Part shown: positions 1 to 6,914 of the stretch, piece after piece
How positions within the stretch are numbered: position 1 is the first letter of the stretch
Layout: each line of letters starts with the position of its first letter
Assembly (NCBI GenBank): GCA_020345785.1
Contig: CP070771.1
Coordinates: forward strand, 617,739-629,509
Direction of reading: 5' to 3'
From: Desulfobacterales bacterium
Lineage (GTDB): Bacteria > Desulfobacterota > Desulfobacteria > Desulfobacterales > JAFDCJ01
DNA length: 11,771 nt
Position numbers and translations under genes: made by a program
The notes under the pieces: model-generated
Databases searched by the model: none
What the model saw: the letters and a program-made list of their open reading frames with translations, nothing else
What the model was told of the DNA's origin: nothing

Positions 1-87
1 AATATTGCCAATGCTTTTCATCACAACGGCCTAAATTCAAAAAACATTTTATGCAACTTAGGGGGGAATGCTGATTTTTGTTTTATT

Positions 88-143
88 CTCAAGCAAGGCG
101 CTCCTCAAGGTCGTCAAGGCCGCTCTTCGAGCAAAGCGCTCCT
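88..143. repeat. Pair of 18-base direct repeats downstream of rlmN
   Basis: Bases 88-105 and 126-143 match at 15 of 18 positions and share the core GCGCTCCT. Each copy can form a small hairpin (GAGC pairing with GCTC in the second copy). The pair lies 42 bases or more beyond the rlmN stop codon, where a terminator would be expected on the minus strand, but I see no clean run of U after either hairpin. Function unknown. Confidence 0.4.
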
Positions 144-149
144 AATCCG

Positions 150-219
150 TGCCCACTCAGTCCTCATACCTCAGTCCTCAACTTTTATGGGCCCTGCCCT
201 GCGCTCCGTGCCCTGAGCT
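150..219. repeat. Degenerate heptamer array crossing the rlmN stop codon
   Basis: Read in fixed 7-base steps, bases 157-184 are TCAGTCC, TCATACC, TCAGTCC, TCAACTT. In the same register, 192-219 is a 14-base (2 x 7) tandem duplication with 12 of 14 identical bases (CCCTGCC CTGCGCT, then CCGTGCC CTGAGCT). The second part is coding: it specifies about residues 352-361 of RlmN. The array therefore runs without a register break from the spacer through the stop codon (185-187) into the gene. Confidence 0.7.
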
Positions 220-1273
220 GTCCGCAGGCTGCCGATATGTCCTGCCCTTTACTGCGGCGGATAATGACCGTGTAATTTTTGGCGAACAGGATGTCGTAAA
301 ACGCTTTGATCGCCGTTTCGGCCGGCCGAACGAAGTCACAGCCTTCATGAGGGTTAAACGGAATCAGGTTGATCTTGGACCGGATCGGCTGAAGCATTTT
401 CGCCAGGCGTCTGGCGTCTTCCTCCGAATCGTTGAGTCCCTTGATGAGAATGTATTCAAACGTGATTCTGCGGCCGGGCTGCAGCGGAAACTGCCGACAG
501 GCTTCCAGCAGGGCTTCCAGGGGATAGGTGCGGTTGATGGGCATCAGGCGGCTGCGGGTTTCATTGTCGGCTGCATTGAGGGAGACTGCCAGATTCACCT
601 TTGTATCCCGGCCCAGGGCGGGAATTTTGGGGGCCAAACCGGCGGTAGAGACCGTCACCCGACGGCCGGCAAAGCGCAGTCCCGCGTTGTTGTCGGTGAT
701 GGCGCCGATGGCACTCACCAGATGTTTGTAGTTGGCCAGGGGTTCGCCCATCCCCATAAAAACGATATTGCTCAAGCGCTCGGGGTCGTCTAATTCTTTT
801 TTGATATCGCGCACCTGGGCAATTATCTCGGCCCGGGTCAGATTGCGCTCGAAACCGCCGGTTGCCGTCAGGCAGAACAGGCACCCCTGGGCGCAACCCA
901 CCTGGCTCGACACGCAAAGGGTATAATGATCCCTTTCCGGGATGAGGACCGTTTCAATGTGTCGGCCGTCGTTTAATCTGAAAAGGTATTTGCGCGATCC
1001 GTCCCGGGATTTTTCAATGCGCTCGACACCCAGCCGACCGACCACGAAATGCCGTGACAGCAGGCCCCGGATCTCTTTGGAAATATCGGTCATACGATCA
1101 AAGTCGTCAACCTGGCGCATATAGATCCACTTTTGAATCTGGTCGGCGCGATAGGCGGCAATATCCCGTTCGGTCAGCCAGTCGACCAGCTGTTCACGCG
1201 TGAATTCAAGGATATCTGTCTTTTTATTGGTATCGAATTCATGCATTTTGATCATGACCCTTGTCGGGTTCAT
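185..1273 (-). CDS. rlmN: Dual-specificity RNA methyltransferase RlmN (23S rRNA A2503 / tRNA A37 C2-methyl)
   Basis: This is a radical-SAM enzyme that methylates C2 of adenine 2503 in 23S rRNA and adenine 37 in some tRNAs. The radical-SAM cluster motif CxxxCxxC is at C127, C131 and C134, with the GMGEP motif at 174-178. The two RlmN-specific cysteines are present: C120 in LCVSSQVGC, exactly seven residues before the cluster as in E. coli (C118/C125), and methyl-carrying C350 in AACGQL. At 362 residues the length is normal for the family. The ATG at 1273 has no Shine-Dalgarno; in-frame ATGs at 1255 and 1246 are alternatives, the last preceded by AAGGG at 1258-1262 but 11 bases away. The C-terminus after CGQL is short and repeat-derived. 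It is divergent from ffh and stands alone on its strand. Confidence 0.95.
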   Translation of the reverse strand: MNPTRVMIKMHEFDTNKKTDILEFTREQLVDWLTERDIAAYRADQIQKWIYMRQVDDFDRMTDISKEIRGLLSRHFVVGRLGVERIEKSRDGSRKYLFRLNDGRHIETVLIPERDHYTLCVSSQVGCAQGCLFCLTATGGFERNLTRAEIIAQVRDIKKELDDPERLSNIVFMGMGEPLANYKHLVSAIGAITDNNAGLRFAGRRVTVSTAGLAPKIPALGRDTKVNLAVSLNAADNETRSRLMPINRTYPLEALLEACRQFPLQPGRRITFEYILIKGLNDSEEDARRLAKMLQPIRSKINLIPFNPHEGCDFVRPAETAIKAFYDILFAKNYTVIIRRSKGQDISAACGQLRARSAGQGP

Positions 1274-1315
1274 TCCGGCAATATGTTGTCAGAAACTGAA
1301 GGCTTCAGGGGATAG

Positions 1316-1355
1316 AAGCTGGGAGGCTGGAAGGCCAGGAGGCTGGGAAGCCAGG
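1316..1355. repeat. Five-unit degenerate octamer array
   Basis: In steps of eight the sequence reads AAGCTGGG, AGGCTGGA, AGGCCAGG, AGGCTGGG, AAGCCAGG. A 15-base stretch of it (1321-1335) recurs exactly at 9812-9826 in a different spacer about 8.5 kb away, so it belongs to a dispersed family. Confidence 0.75.
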
Positions 1356-1462
1356 TCTCGGAGCCGTATCAATTTTATTGAATCCCACGCTTTCTTTGCT
1401 GATACCTCGAATGAAACTTCATGAAACCCCAACAAATAATTTGAGAGTTTGAAGTTTATCAC

Positions 1463-1558
1463 TAATTAATTTCGGAATACACGCTTTAGTAACATGATGT
1501 CTGCTCTCGGTCTCATTATTCGGTTATTTTAGACTCCTGGTGAATAAGAAATTAATTA
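1463..1558. repeat. 11-base perfect inverted repeat upstream of the ffh promoter
   Basis: Bases 1463-1473 (TAATTAATTTC) and 1548-1558 (its exact reverse complement) are separated by 74 bases. The right arm ends two bases before the -35 hexamer of the ffh promoter. It could be an operator pair or an AT-rich upstream activating element; because both arms are AT-rich, chance is also possible. Confidence 0.4.
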
Positions 1559-1559
1559 C

Positions 1560-1588
1560 TTGACATAGCACCATTGAAATTATATTTT
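1560..1588 (+). promoter_or_regulatory. Sigma70-type promoter for the ffh operon
   Basis: A perfect -35 TTGACA at 1560-1565 is followed after 17 bases by TATTTT at 1583-1588, or after 15 bases by TATATT at 1581-1586. It points at ffh, whose ATG is at 1620, giving a short leader of roughly 25 bases. I see no comparably good promoter inside the following 6.7 kb, which fits one main transcript. Confidence 0.65.
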
Positions 1589-1619
1589 CAAGAATTTTAG
1601 AAACCAGATCGGTAAAATT

Positions 1620-2951
1620 ATGTTTGAAAATTTAAGCGACAAACTCGATGCCGTTTTTCGCAAGCTCAAAGGGCACGGCAAATTAACGGAAAAAAACATC
1701 GAGGAGGGGTTGAAAGAAGTTCGCCTGGCCCTCCTGGAGGCTGATGTTCATTATCGGGTCGTCAAACAGTTCATCGCCGCCGTCAGACAACGGGCAGTGG
1801 GTCAGGAAGTCCTGTCAAGCCTGACACCCGGTCAGCAGGTCATCAAAATCGTCAACGACGAGCTGACGGCGCTGATGGGGTCCCAGCACGAAGGATTAAA
1901 CCTGTCCGGAGCAAGCCCGGTGGCGGTGATGCTGGCCGGGCTTCAGGGGTCCGGTAAAACGACGACGGCCGGCAAACTGGCGGTTTACCTGCGCAGCAAA
2001 GGTAAAAAGCCCTTCCTGGTGCCGGCGGATGTGTATCGCCCCGCTGCCATCGATCAGCTCAAGAAACTGGGTTCGCAGCTCGATGTACCGGTGTTTCCCT
2101 CCAGCGTGGAAATGGATCCTGTAGAGATTTGTCGGGAGGCCAAAACAACCGCCCATCGGCAGGGTTGTGATACGCTGCTGCTGGACACCGCCGGACGCCT
2201 TCATATTGATGAAGCGCTGATGGATGAACTCAGTCGCATCAAAAAGGAAGTGAAGCCGTCCGACATCCTGCTGGTGGCCGATGCCATGACCGGCCAAGAC
2301 GCCGTCAACATCGCCAAATCATTTGACGAAAAGCTTGACATCGGCGGTGTTGTCCTCACTAAAATGGATGGCGATGCCCGCGGCGGCGCGGCCCTCTCCA
2401 TCAAATCGATTACCGGCAAACCGATCAAGTTCATCGGCGTCGGCGAAAAATTAAACGAACTGGAGCCCTTTCATCCGGACAGACTCGCTTCAAGCATTCT
2501 GGGTATGGGAGACGTTCTCACCCTGATCGAAAAAGCCCAGGAAGCAGTTGATGAGAAAAAGGCTGCCGAGCTCGAGAAAAAACTCAGGAAGAGTCAGTTT
2601 AGCCTGGAGGATTTTCGCGACCAAATGGTTCAAATTCGCAAGATGGGGTCGCTGGGAGATCTTATGAAGATGATCCCCGGCATGGGCAAGCTCAAACAGA
2701 TGAAAAACCTGGAAGTCGACGAAAAAGAGTTTGTCAGAATTGAGGCCATCATCAATTCAATGACGCCGCGGGAACGCCAACAGCATACCATCATCAACGG
2801 CAGTCGCCGCAGAAGAATTGCCACGGGCAGCGGCACCCGGGTCCAGGATGTCAATCGCTTATTAAAAAATTACACCCAAATGCTGAAAATGCTGAAAAAA
2901 ATCAATAAAGGCGGTATGCGCGGAATGCCGCAGGGAATGCTGCCGTTTTAA
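1620..2951 (+). CDS. ffh: Signal recognition particle protein Ffh (SRP54 GTPase)
   Basis: Ffh binds 4.5S/SRP RNA and the signal sequences of nascent membrane proteins, and delivers ribosomes to FtsY by a paired GTPase mechanism. Domains in order: N-terminal helical bundle (about 1-90), G domain with P-loop [10 protein letters not shown] at 107-116, DVYRPAA at 137-143, DTAGR at 189-193 and TKMDG at 247-251, then a methionine-rich M domain from about 325. The SRP RNA-binding helix region is at 395-415, with the typical SRxxRIATGSG signature; [12 protein letters not shown] (346-357) is the M-domain flexible loop region. The length of 443 is usual. The Shine-Dalgarno before the ATG is poor. It is the first gene of the block and is followed 14 bases later by rpsP. 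Confidence 0.98.
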   Translation: MFENLSDKLDAVFRKLKGHGKLTEKNIEEGLKEVRLALLEADVHYRVVKQFIAAVRQRAVGQEVLSSLTPGQQVIKIVNDELTALMGSQHEGLNLSGASPVAVMLAGLQGSGKTTTAGKLAVYLRSKGKKPFLVPADVYRPAAIDQLKKLGSQLDVPVFPSSVEMDPVEICREAKTTAHRQGCDTLLLDTAGRLHIDEALMDELSRIKKEVKPSDILLVADAMTGQDAVNIAKSFDEKLDIGGVVLTKMDGDARGGAALSIKSITGKPIKFIGVGEKLNELEPFHPDRLASSILGMGDVLTLIEKAQEAVDEKKAAELEKKLRKSQFSLEDFRDQMVQIRKMGSLGDLMKMIPGMGKLKQMKNLEVDEKEFVRIEAIINSMTPRERQQHTIINGSRRRRIATGSGTRVQDVNRLLKNYTQMLKMLKKINKGGMRGMPQGMLPF

Positions 2952-2965
2952 AGGAGAAAAAAACT

Positions 2966-3220
2966 ATGGCTGTAAAAATCAGATTGGCCAGACATGGAGC
3001 AAAGAAGAAACCGTTTTATCGAATTGTCGTTGCCGACAGCGAAAGCCCCCGTGACGGCCGCTACCTGGAAAATGTCGGCACTTATGATCCATTGTTCGAC
3101 CCGGCCAAGGTGAGCCTGAAATCAGAGAGAATAAAATACTGGATGGATCAGGGCGCCAAGCCCTCCGACACGGTGCGAAGCCTTTTGAAAAAAGAAGGCT
3201 TTTATGCCTCAAATGCCTAA
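2966..3220 (+). CDS. rpsP: Small ribosomal subunit protein bS16
   Basis: bS16 is a small assembly protein of the 30S subunit, bound to 16S rRNA. The 84-residue sequence shows the family N-terminus ([20 protein letters not shown]) and the [21 protein letters not shown] block, and has the normal length. A clear Shine-Dalgarno AAGGAG at 2951-2956, overlapping the last base of the ffh stop codon, sits ten bases before the ATG. In many bacteria a KH-domain RNA-binding gene (khpA) follows rpsP; here only 32 bases separate it from the rimM ATG, so that gene is missing at this locus. Confidence 0.97.
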   Translation: MAVKIRLARHGAKKKPFYRIVVADSESPRDGRYLENVGTYDPLFDPAKVSLKSERIKYWMDQGAKPSDTVRSLLKKEGFYASNA

Positions 3221-3252
3221 CCCGGACAAGCCGCGATTAATTGCAGTTGAAC

Positions 3253-3771
3253 ATGTCTGTGGAAAAGAAAGGCTATGTGCTCATCGGAGAGATCATCGGC
3301 ACCCACGGCATAAAGGGGGCCCACAAAATCCGTTCATATGCCGAATCAACGGAAGTGTTTGAGCCGGGCCGCTCTATTCTTGTCCGAGAAAGCAGCGGTC
3401 GGGAAACACACCGTGAAATAAACTGGGTTAACCCTCACAAGCGGACCCCTCTTTTGTCATTTAAAGGAATAGATGACCGCAATCAGGCCCAGTTGCTGGC
3501 CGGCGCGGCGCTATTCATCCCGAAAGCAGAACTTCCGCAACTGGAGAATGGCAGCTTTTACTGGATCGATCTGATTGGAATGGAAGTTTATACGACCGCT
3601 GATGAATATCTCGGCCGGCTCGAGTCGATCATCGAGACCGGCAGCAACGACGTGTATGTCGTCCAAGACAAGAAAAAGGAAGTACTGATTCCCGCGCTCG
3701 AATCGGTAGTTGTGGACATCGATCTGGAACAAAAACGGATGCGGGTCGATCTGCCCGAAGGGCTCATTTAG
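3253..3771 (+). CDS. rimM: Ribosome maturation factor RimM
   Basis: RimM assists late 30S maturation near the 16S rRNA 3' domain and bS16/uS19; pairing it with rpsP and trmD is conserved. The N-terminal beta-barrel domain opens with VLIGEIIGTHGIKGAHKIRS; the C-terminal PRC-barrel domain starts near GSFYWIDLIGMEVY and includes the LIPALESVVVDID block and the final DLPEGL. I chose the ATG at 3253 (172 residues); a TTG at 3241 is in frame and would add four residues. Neither has a good Shine-Dalgarno. The stop TAG at 3769-3771 is also the start of an 8-base repeat array that fills the gap to trmD. Confidence 0.95.
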   Translation: MSVEKKGYVLIGEIIGTHGIKGAHKIRSYAESTEVFEPGRSILVRESSGRETHREINWVNPHKRTPLLSFKGIDDRNQAQLLAGAALFIPKAELPQLENGSFYWIDLIGMEVYTTADEYLGRLESIIETGSNDVYVVQDKKKEVLIPALESVVVDIDLEQKRMRVDLPEGLI

Positions 3772-3864
3772 TTGATTAGGTTCATTAGTTGAGTAGTTGA
3801 TGAGGTAAAACTGATTTTATCCACTCACTATTCAGCCCGTCAACCTATCAACCATTCAACGAAT
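3769..3864. repeat. Palindromic octamer array filling the rimM-trmD gap
   Basis: Twelve 8-base units in one register. The first four are TAGTTGAT, TAGGTTCA, TTAGTTGA, GTAGTTGA; the last four are CAGCCCGT, CAACCTAT, CAACCATT, CAACGAAT. The late units are reverse complements of the early type, so the whole array can fold back into one long imperfect hairpin around the AT-rich centre (about 3805-3820). It starts on the rimM stop codon and ends three bases before the trmD ATG, leaving no room for a Shine-Dalgarno. Confidence 0.75.
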
Positions 3865-3867
3865 GCC

Positions 3868-4641
3868 ATGGATTTTGCCGTACTGACGATTTTCCCTGAA
3901 ATGTTTGAACCATTCTGGGAGCATGGAATTATCCGCAGGGCGATCGAGCAGAAGATCATTAGGGCGTCGGGCGTGAATATTCGAAATTTTGCCGCGGATA
4001 GGCACCAGGTAACCGATGACAGACCTTACGGCGGCGGCAGCGGAATGGTAATGAAACCCGAACCTCTGGCAGCCGCCATTCGGGAGACGGCGAAAACGAT
4101 GCCCGGGGCAAAGACCGTCTTGCTGACGCCCCAGGGGCGAATGTTCAACCAGCGGATAGCCCGCGAGCTCGCAACATGCGTTGGCTTAATTCTGGTCTGC
4201 GGCCGCTATGAAGGTGTCGATGAGCGAATCTGCCATGATCTGATCGATGATGAAATTTCGATCGGAGATTATGTCCTCACCGGAGGCGAACTGGCGGCAA
4301 TGGTTATCATTGATGCCGTCACCCGGCTGATTCCCGGCGCTCTCGGCGGTGAGGATGCGGCCGAAAAAGACTCATTTTCAGATGGTCTGCTGGAACACGC
4401 TCACTTTACGCGGCCGGCAGATTTTGAAGGCCAGGAGGTTCCCGAGGTTTTATTGTCCGGCCATCATCAAGAAATTGAAAAATGGCGGCTTGAGTCTGCT
4501 GTGATGCGCACCCTATTAAAACGGCCGGATCTTCTGCAAAATAAGAACTTAACCCTGCAGGAACGCGAAATTTTAAAAAAATGGCGTCAGGTAATTGAAA
4601 AGATATTAGACTTTCGTGAGAGCCGAATAAAGGGATCTTGA
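3868..4641 (+). CDS. trmD: tRNA (guanine-N1)-methyltransferase TrmD (m1G37)
   Basis: TrmD is a SPOUT-class SAM-dependent enzyme that methylates N1 of G37 in tRNAs reading CUN, CCN and CGG, preventing +1 frameshifting. Visible features: N-terminal [26 protein letters not shown] at about 52-66, the knot segment [10 protein letters not shown] at 111-120 and [14 protein letters not shown] at 130-143 that form the SAM pocket, the [10 protein letters not shown] block, and [22 protein letters not shown] (about 179-200), where F replaces the more usual Y before TRP. The length of 257 is normal. The ATG at 3868 is chosen because the conserved N-terminus begins there, but no Shine-Dalgarno is seen; the upstream 96 bases are the octamer array. 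Confidence 0.97.
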   Translation: MDFAVLTIFPEMFEPFWEHGIIRRAIEQKIIRASGVNIRNFAADRHQVTDDRPYGGGSGMVMKPEPLAAAIRETAKTMPGAKTVLLTPQGRMFNQRIARELATCVGLILVCGRYEGVDERICHDLIDDEISIGDYVLTGGELAAMVIIDAVTRLIPGALGGEDAAEKDSFSDGLLEHAHFTRPADFEGQEVPEVLLSGHHQEIEKWRLESAVMRTLLKRPDLLQNKNLTLQEREILKKWRQVIEKILDFRESRIKGS

Positions 4642-4682
4642 GCGGATACATATTGCGAGGTCCTATGTGATAACCAAGCAGG

Positions 4683-4754
4683 GTTGGCCCGTTAGCCCGT
4701 ATGACCGAATCTGCAAAAGCGGCTGACCGGCGAACGGGTTAAGCGGAAAACAGG
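4683..4754. repeat. Octamer array ending at the methyltransferase start codon
   Basis: Nine 8-base units in register: GTTGGCCC, GTTAGCCC, GTATGACC, GAATCTGC, AAAAGCGG, CTGACCGG, CGAACGGG, TTAAGCGG, AAAACAGG. The first three units end in a C run and the later ones in a G run, so the two halves are complementary (for example CCCGTT at 4688-4693 with AACGGG at 4733-4738). The last unit ends one base before the next ATG. Confidence 0.7.
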
Positions 4755-4755
4755 T

Positions 4756-5313
4756 ATGCCCAGGCTTTATGTGGCGTTGACACATTTCCCCGTGGTGAAT
4801 AAGCGGGGCGACACCATCGCTTCGGCGGTGACGAATCTGGATTTACACGACATATCGCGGGCGGCGAAGACATATGGGGCAAAGAGTTTCTATGTGGTCA
4901 CCCCGCTTGCTGATCAGAAAAGCCTGATCAAAAAGATTATTTCACATTGGACAGAGGGCGTCGGCGCTGCATATAATCCGGCCAGGCGCAGCGCTCTTGA
5001 TCTGATCAGGATTAAAGATTCTATCGCTGATGCAGCTGAAGAAATCGAAAGCATTGAGAAAGTTTACCCGAAAACAGTAGTCACCTGTGCTCGCAGGCAT
5101 CCGTCGAGCATCCGCTTTGAAGAGTTTCGTGATGTTCTGCAGCTCGGCCGGCCGCACCTGCTGGTCTTTGGAACCGCGTGGGGCTTAGCCGAATCGTTTA
5201 TCAGTGAAGCGGACTATATTCTGGAACCGATTTTGGGCCGCACCGACTACAACCATCTATCGGTCCGATCCGCTGCCGGTATCGTTCTTGACAGGCTGTT
5301 GGGGACCAGATAA
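4756..5313 (+). CDS. SPOUT-fold RNA methyltransferase, TM1570-like (Methyltrn_RNA_4 family)
   Basis: This 185-residue protein fits the family of the Thermotoga maritima protein TM1570, a SPOUT (alpha/beta knot) protein that binds SAM; its RNA target is not established as far as I know. The start MPRLYVALTHFPVVNKRGD (1-19) is characteristic, as are LLVFGTAWGLAES (135-147), which forms the knot SAM loop, and YNHLSVRSAAGIVLDRLLG (165-183). In deltaproteobacteria and Thermotoga the gene lies, as here, between trmD and rplS, suggesting a tRNA or rRNA substrate. The ATG at 4756 follows an octamer array; only a weak AGG abuts it. It is followed 18 bases later by rplS. Confidence 0.88.
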   Translation: MPRLYVALTHFPVVNKRGDTIASAVTNLDLHDISRAAKTYGAKSFYVVTPLADQKSLIKKIISHWTEGVGAAYNPARRSALDLIRIKDSIADAAEEIESIEKVYPKTVVTCARRHPSSIRFEEFRDVLQLGRPHLLVFGTAWGLAESFISEADYILEPILGRTDYNHLSVRSAAGIVLDRLLGTR

Positions 5314-5321
5314 AAAAATTT

Positions 5322-5327
5322 GGAGGG
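5322..5327 (+). promoter_or_regulatory. Shine-Dalgarno that decides the rplS start
   Basis: GGAGGG lies four bases before the ATG at 5332. An in-frame TTG at 5320 overlaps this site and is therefore unlikely to be the start. Confidence 0.85.
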
Positions 5328-5331
5328 AAAA

Positions 5332-5679
5332 ATGGAAAAAATTGAACAACTCGAAAAAGAAAATATTCGCTTGGACTTGCCCAACTTTAAGCCCGGCGAT
5401 ACCGTCAAAGTCCATGTAAAAATAAAAGAAGGTGAAAAGGAGCGCATCCAAGCCTTCCAGGGCGTTGTCATCAGCAAACACAAGGGCTCGACGAATGCTA
5501 CTTTTACCGTGCGCAAAGTTTCATACGGTATTGGCGTCGAACGTATTTTCCCGCTGCATTCACCCGTCATTGACAGAATAGAGGTCGTCACCAAGGGTCG
5601 GGTAAGACGCGCCAAAATCTACTATCTGCGCAAACTCAGAGGCAAAGCCGCCAGGATCAAGGAGAAGCGGTTTAATTAA
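5332..5679 (+). CDS. rplS: Large ribosomal subunit protein bL19
   Basis: bL19 sits at the subunit interface of the 50S ribosome and takes part in bridges to the 30S. The 115-residue sequence has the family blocks [76 protein letters not shown] and [11 protein letters not shown], with normal length. The ATG at 5332 is preferred to the TTG at 5320 because the strong GGAGGG Shine-Dalgarno lies between them. It is preceded closely by the SPOUT methyltransferase and followed by rnhB across a 48-base heptamer-bearing gap. Confidence 0.98.
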   Translation: MEKIEQLEKENIRLDLPNFKPGDTVKVHVKIKEGEKERIQAFQGVVISKHKGSTNATFTVRKVSYGIGVERIFPLHSPVIDRIEVVTKGRVRRAKIYYLRKLRGKAARIKEKRFN

Positions 5680-5692
5680 TCCGCCTTTTAAT

Positions 5693-5727
5693 TTCCGACT
5701 TCCACATTCGGAATGCCGAATTCCCAA
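5693..5727. repeat. Five-unit heptamer array in front of rnhB
   Basis: In 7-base steps: TTCCGAC, TTCCACA, TTCGGAA, TGCCGAA, TTCCCAA. TTCCGA (5693-5698) is the reverse complement of TCGGAA (5708-5713), giving a small dyad. The array ends immediately before the ATG at 5728 and contains the other in-frame ATG at 5713. Confidence 0.6.
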
Positions 5728-6330
5728 ATGGATTTGTGGCACTACGAAAAAGAAGCCACCCGCAATGGATGCCGGGGCATCGCAGGCATCGACGAGGCCG
5801 GCCGGGGTCCTCTGGCCGGCCCGGTTGTCTCGGCCGCTGTTATTCTACCGATGACATTTGATGTTCCCGATGTTACCGACTCCAAAAAATTGACGGCCCG
5901 CAAACGGGACCGTTTGTATGAGACGATTTACGCTCAGGCGGTGGCAGTGGGCATCGGCATTGTGGATCCGCTGGAAATAGATCGAATTAACATCTTGCAG
6001 GCGTCTTTGCTGGCCATGGCCATGGCGGTAAAAAACCTCAACCCCCGGCCGGATTTCCTATTGATAGACGGCACCTTTCGAATCGCTGCCGATCTGCCCC
6101 AAATGGCGATTCCAAAAGGCGACGCTTTAAGCATCTCCATTGCGGCAGCTTCCATCATTGCCAAGGTCACCCGGGACCGCCTCATGCAGACCTACCATCA
6201 ATACTATCCCCAGTTTGACTTTCCGCGACACAAAGGCTATCCGACCAAAGCCCACAAGGAGGCCATTCAAAAATACGGCTGCTGCCCCATCCACCGCAAA
6301 AGTTTTAGAGGCGTCAAAGAATACAGTTAA
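5728..6330 (+). CDS. rnhB: Ribonuclease HII
   Basis: RNase HII cuts the RNA strand of RNA-DNA hybrids and removes single ribonucleotides misincorporated in DNA. The 200-residue protein carries the metal-binding signature GIDEAGRGPLAGPVV (D22, E23), the LLIDG aspartate (D114), and the AAASIIAKVTRD block whose final D150 completes the DEDD set; the tail YGCCPIHRKSF matches the family. I prefer the ATG at 5728 (MDLWHYEKE) to the ATG at 5713, because 5713 lies inside the heptamer array and would add repeat-encoded MPNSQ. Neither has a Shine-Dalgarno. The rplS-rnhB-yraN order is common in proteobacteria. Confidence 0.96.
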   Translation: MDLWHYEKEATRNGCRGIAGIDEAGRGPLAGPVVSAAVILPMTFDVPDVTDSKKLTARKRDRLYETIYAQAVAVGIGIVDPLEIDRINILQASLLAMAMAVKNLNPRPDFLLIDGTFRIAADLPQMAIPKGDALSISIAAASIIAKVTRDRLMQTYHQYYPQFDFPRHKGYPTKAHKEAIQKYGCCPIHRKSFRGVKEYS

Positions 6331-6355
6331 ACCGAAAAATCCCTAAAATTTCGGT
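6331..6355. other. Small hairpin just after rnhB
   Basis: ACCGAAA (6331-6337) and TTTCGGT (6349-6355) form a 7-base-pair stem with an 11-base loop, starting on the base after the rnhB stop. There is no U tract behind it, so it is a poor terminator candidate; it may influence 3' end stability or be incidental. Confidence 0.35.
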
Positions 6356-6475
6356 ATCGCTGTACGCCATCTTTTTTATCAAATGAAAAAGCTTGTTGCC
6401 CCTTGTTCCAACGTGCTAAGATCGTTTCGTGTGAGCGACACAATTCTCATTGTAAATCCGAACATATTGGTGATT

Positions 6476-6847
6476 ATGCCGAGCAAACCACAAATATTGG
6501 GGGAAAAGGGGGAATCCCTGGCGGCCTGGTACCTGCGAAAAAACGGCTATAAGATTATCGAGCAGAATTACCGCAGCCATCTGGGTGAAATCGATATCAT
6601 CGCCAAAGAGAAGAAGACGATTGTATTTGTGGAAGTGAAATCAAGAAAATCGATCCGCTACGGCAGCCCGAAATGGGCGGTTACTCCCAGAAAGCAGCGC
6701 AAAATCTCCATGGTGGCACTTCACTACCTGAAAAGCACCCGCCAGACGGATCTCAAAGCCAGATTTGATGTGGTTGCCATTACCGTCAACCGGGACGAAC
6801 CCCGAATCGAAGTCGTAAAAAATGCCTTCGAACTCGCCTACGAATGA
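6476..6847 (+). CDS. yraN: UPF0102 family protein YraN
   Basis: YraN is a small protein with a Holliday-junction-resolvase-like (restriction-endonuclease) fold; its cellular role is unresolved. The 123-residue version shows GEKGESLAAWYLRKNGYKI, then NYRSHLGEIDIIA and VFVEVKSRKS, which carry the E-D-ExK acidic and lysine residues of the nuclease-like core, then the SPKWAVTPRKQRKI block and ARFDVVAI. I chose the ATG at 6476, where the family's typical N-terminus begins; an in-frame ATG at 6383 would add 31 residues with no family resemblance. No good Shine-Dalgarno precedes either. It lies in the usual place after rnhB and before rsmI. Confidence 0.93.
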   Translation: MPSKPQILGEKGESLAAWYLRKNGYKIIEQNYRSHLGEIDIIAKEKKTIVFVEVKSRKSIRYGSPKWAVTPRKQRKISMVALHYLKSTRQTDLKARFDVVAITVNRDEPRIEVVKNAFELAYE

Positions 6848-6914
6848 GTCATGATTCGGTAAAGAATCCCGGCCCAGAGGACCCGGCTTTCAATGTTAGA
6901 ATAACGGAATCGTT

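Larger units (their letters stand above)
1274..1619. other. Spacer between divergent rlmN and ffh
   Basis: This 346-base spacer holds the octamer array at 1316-1355, an 11-base inverted repeat at 1463-1473 and 1548-1558, a 7-base direct repeat ATGAAAC at 1411-1417 and 1421-1427, and the ffh promoter at 1560-1588. I could not find a convincing sigma70 promoter for rlmN on the minus strand. No ORF here resembles a real protein. Confidence 0.6.

Noticed and set aside
149..793. Plus-strand ORF of 214 codons opposite rlmN
   Set aside because: It lies antisense to the well-conserved rlmN and has no recognisable domain; the minus-strand frame carries all radical-SAM motifs.
561..917. Minus-strand ORF of 118 codons overlapping rlmN in another frame
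   Set aside because: Frame shadow inside rlmN with no motif of its own.
5713..5727. N-terminal extension of rnhB from ATG 5713
   Set aside because: This ATG is part of the heptamer array; the five extra residues would be repeat-encoded.
6383..6475. N-terminal extension of yraN from ATG 6383
   Set aside because: The 31 added residues do not resemble the family, which begins at about the ATG at 6476; no Shine-Dalgarno at 6383.
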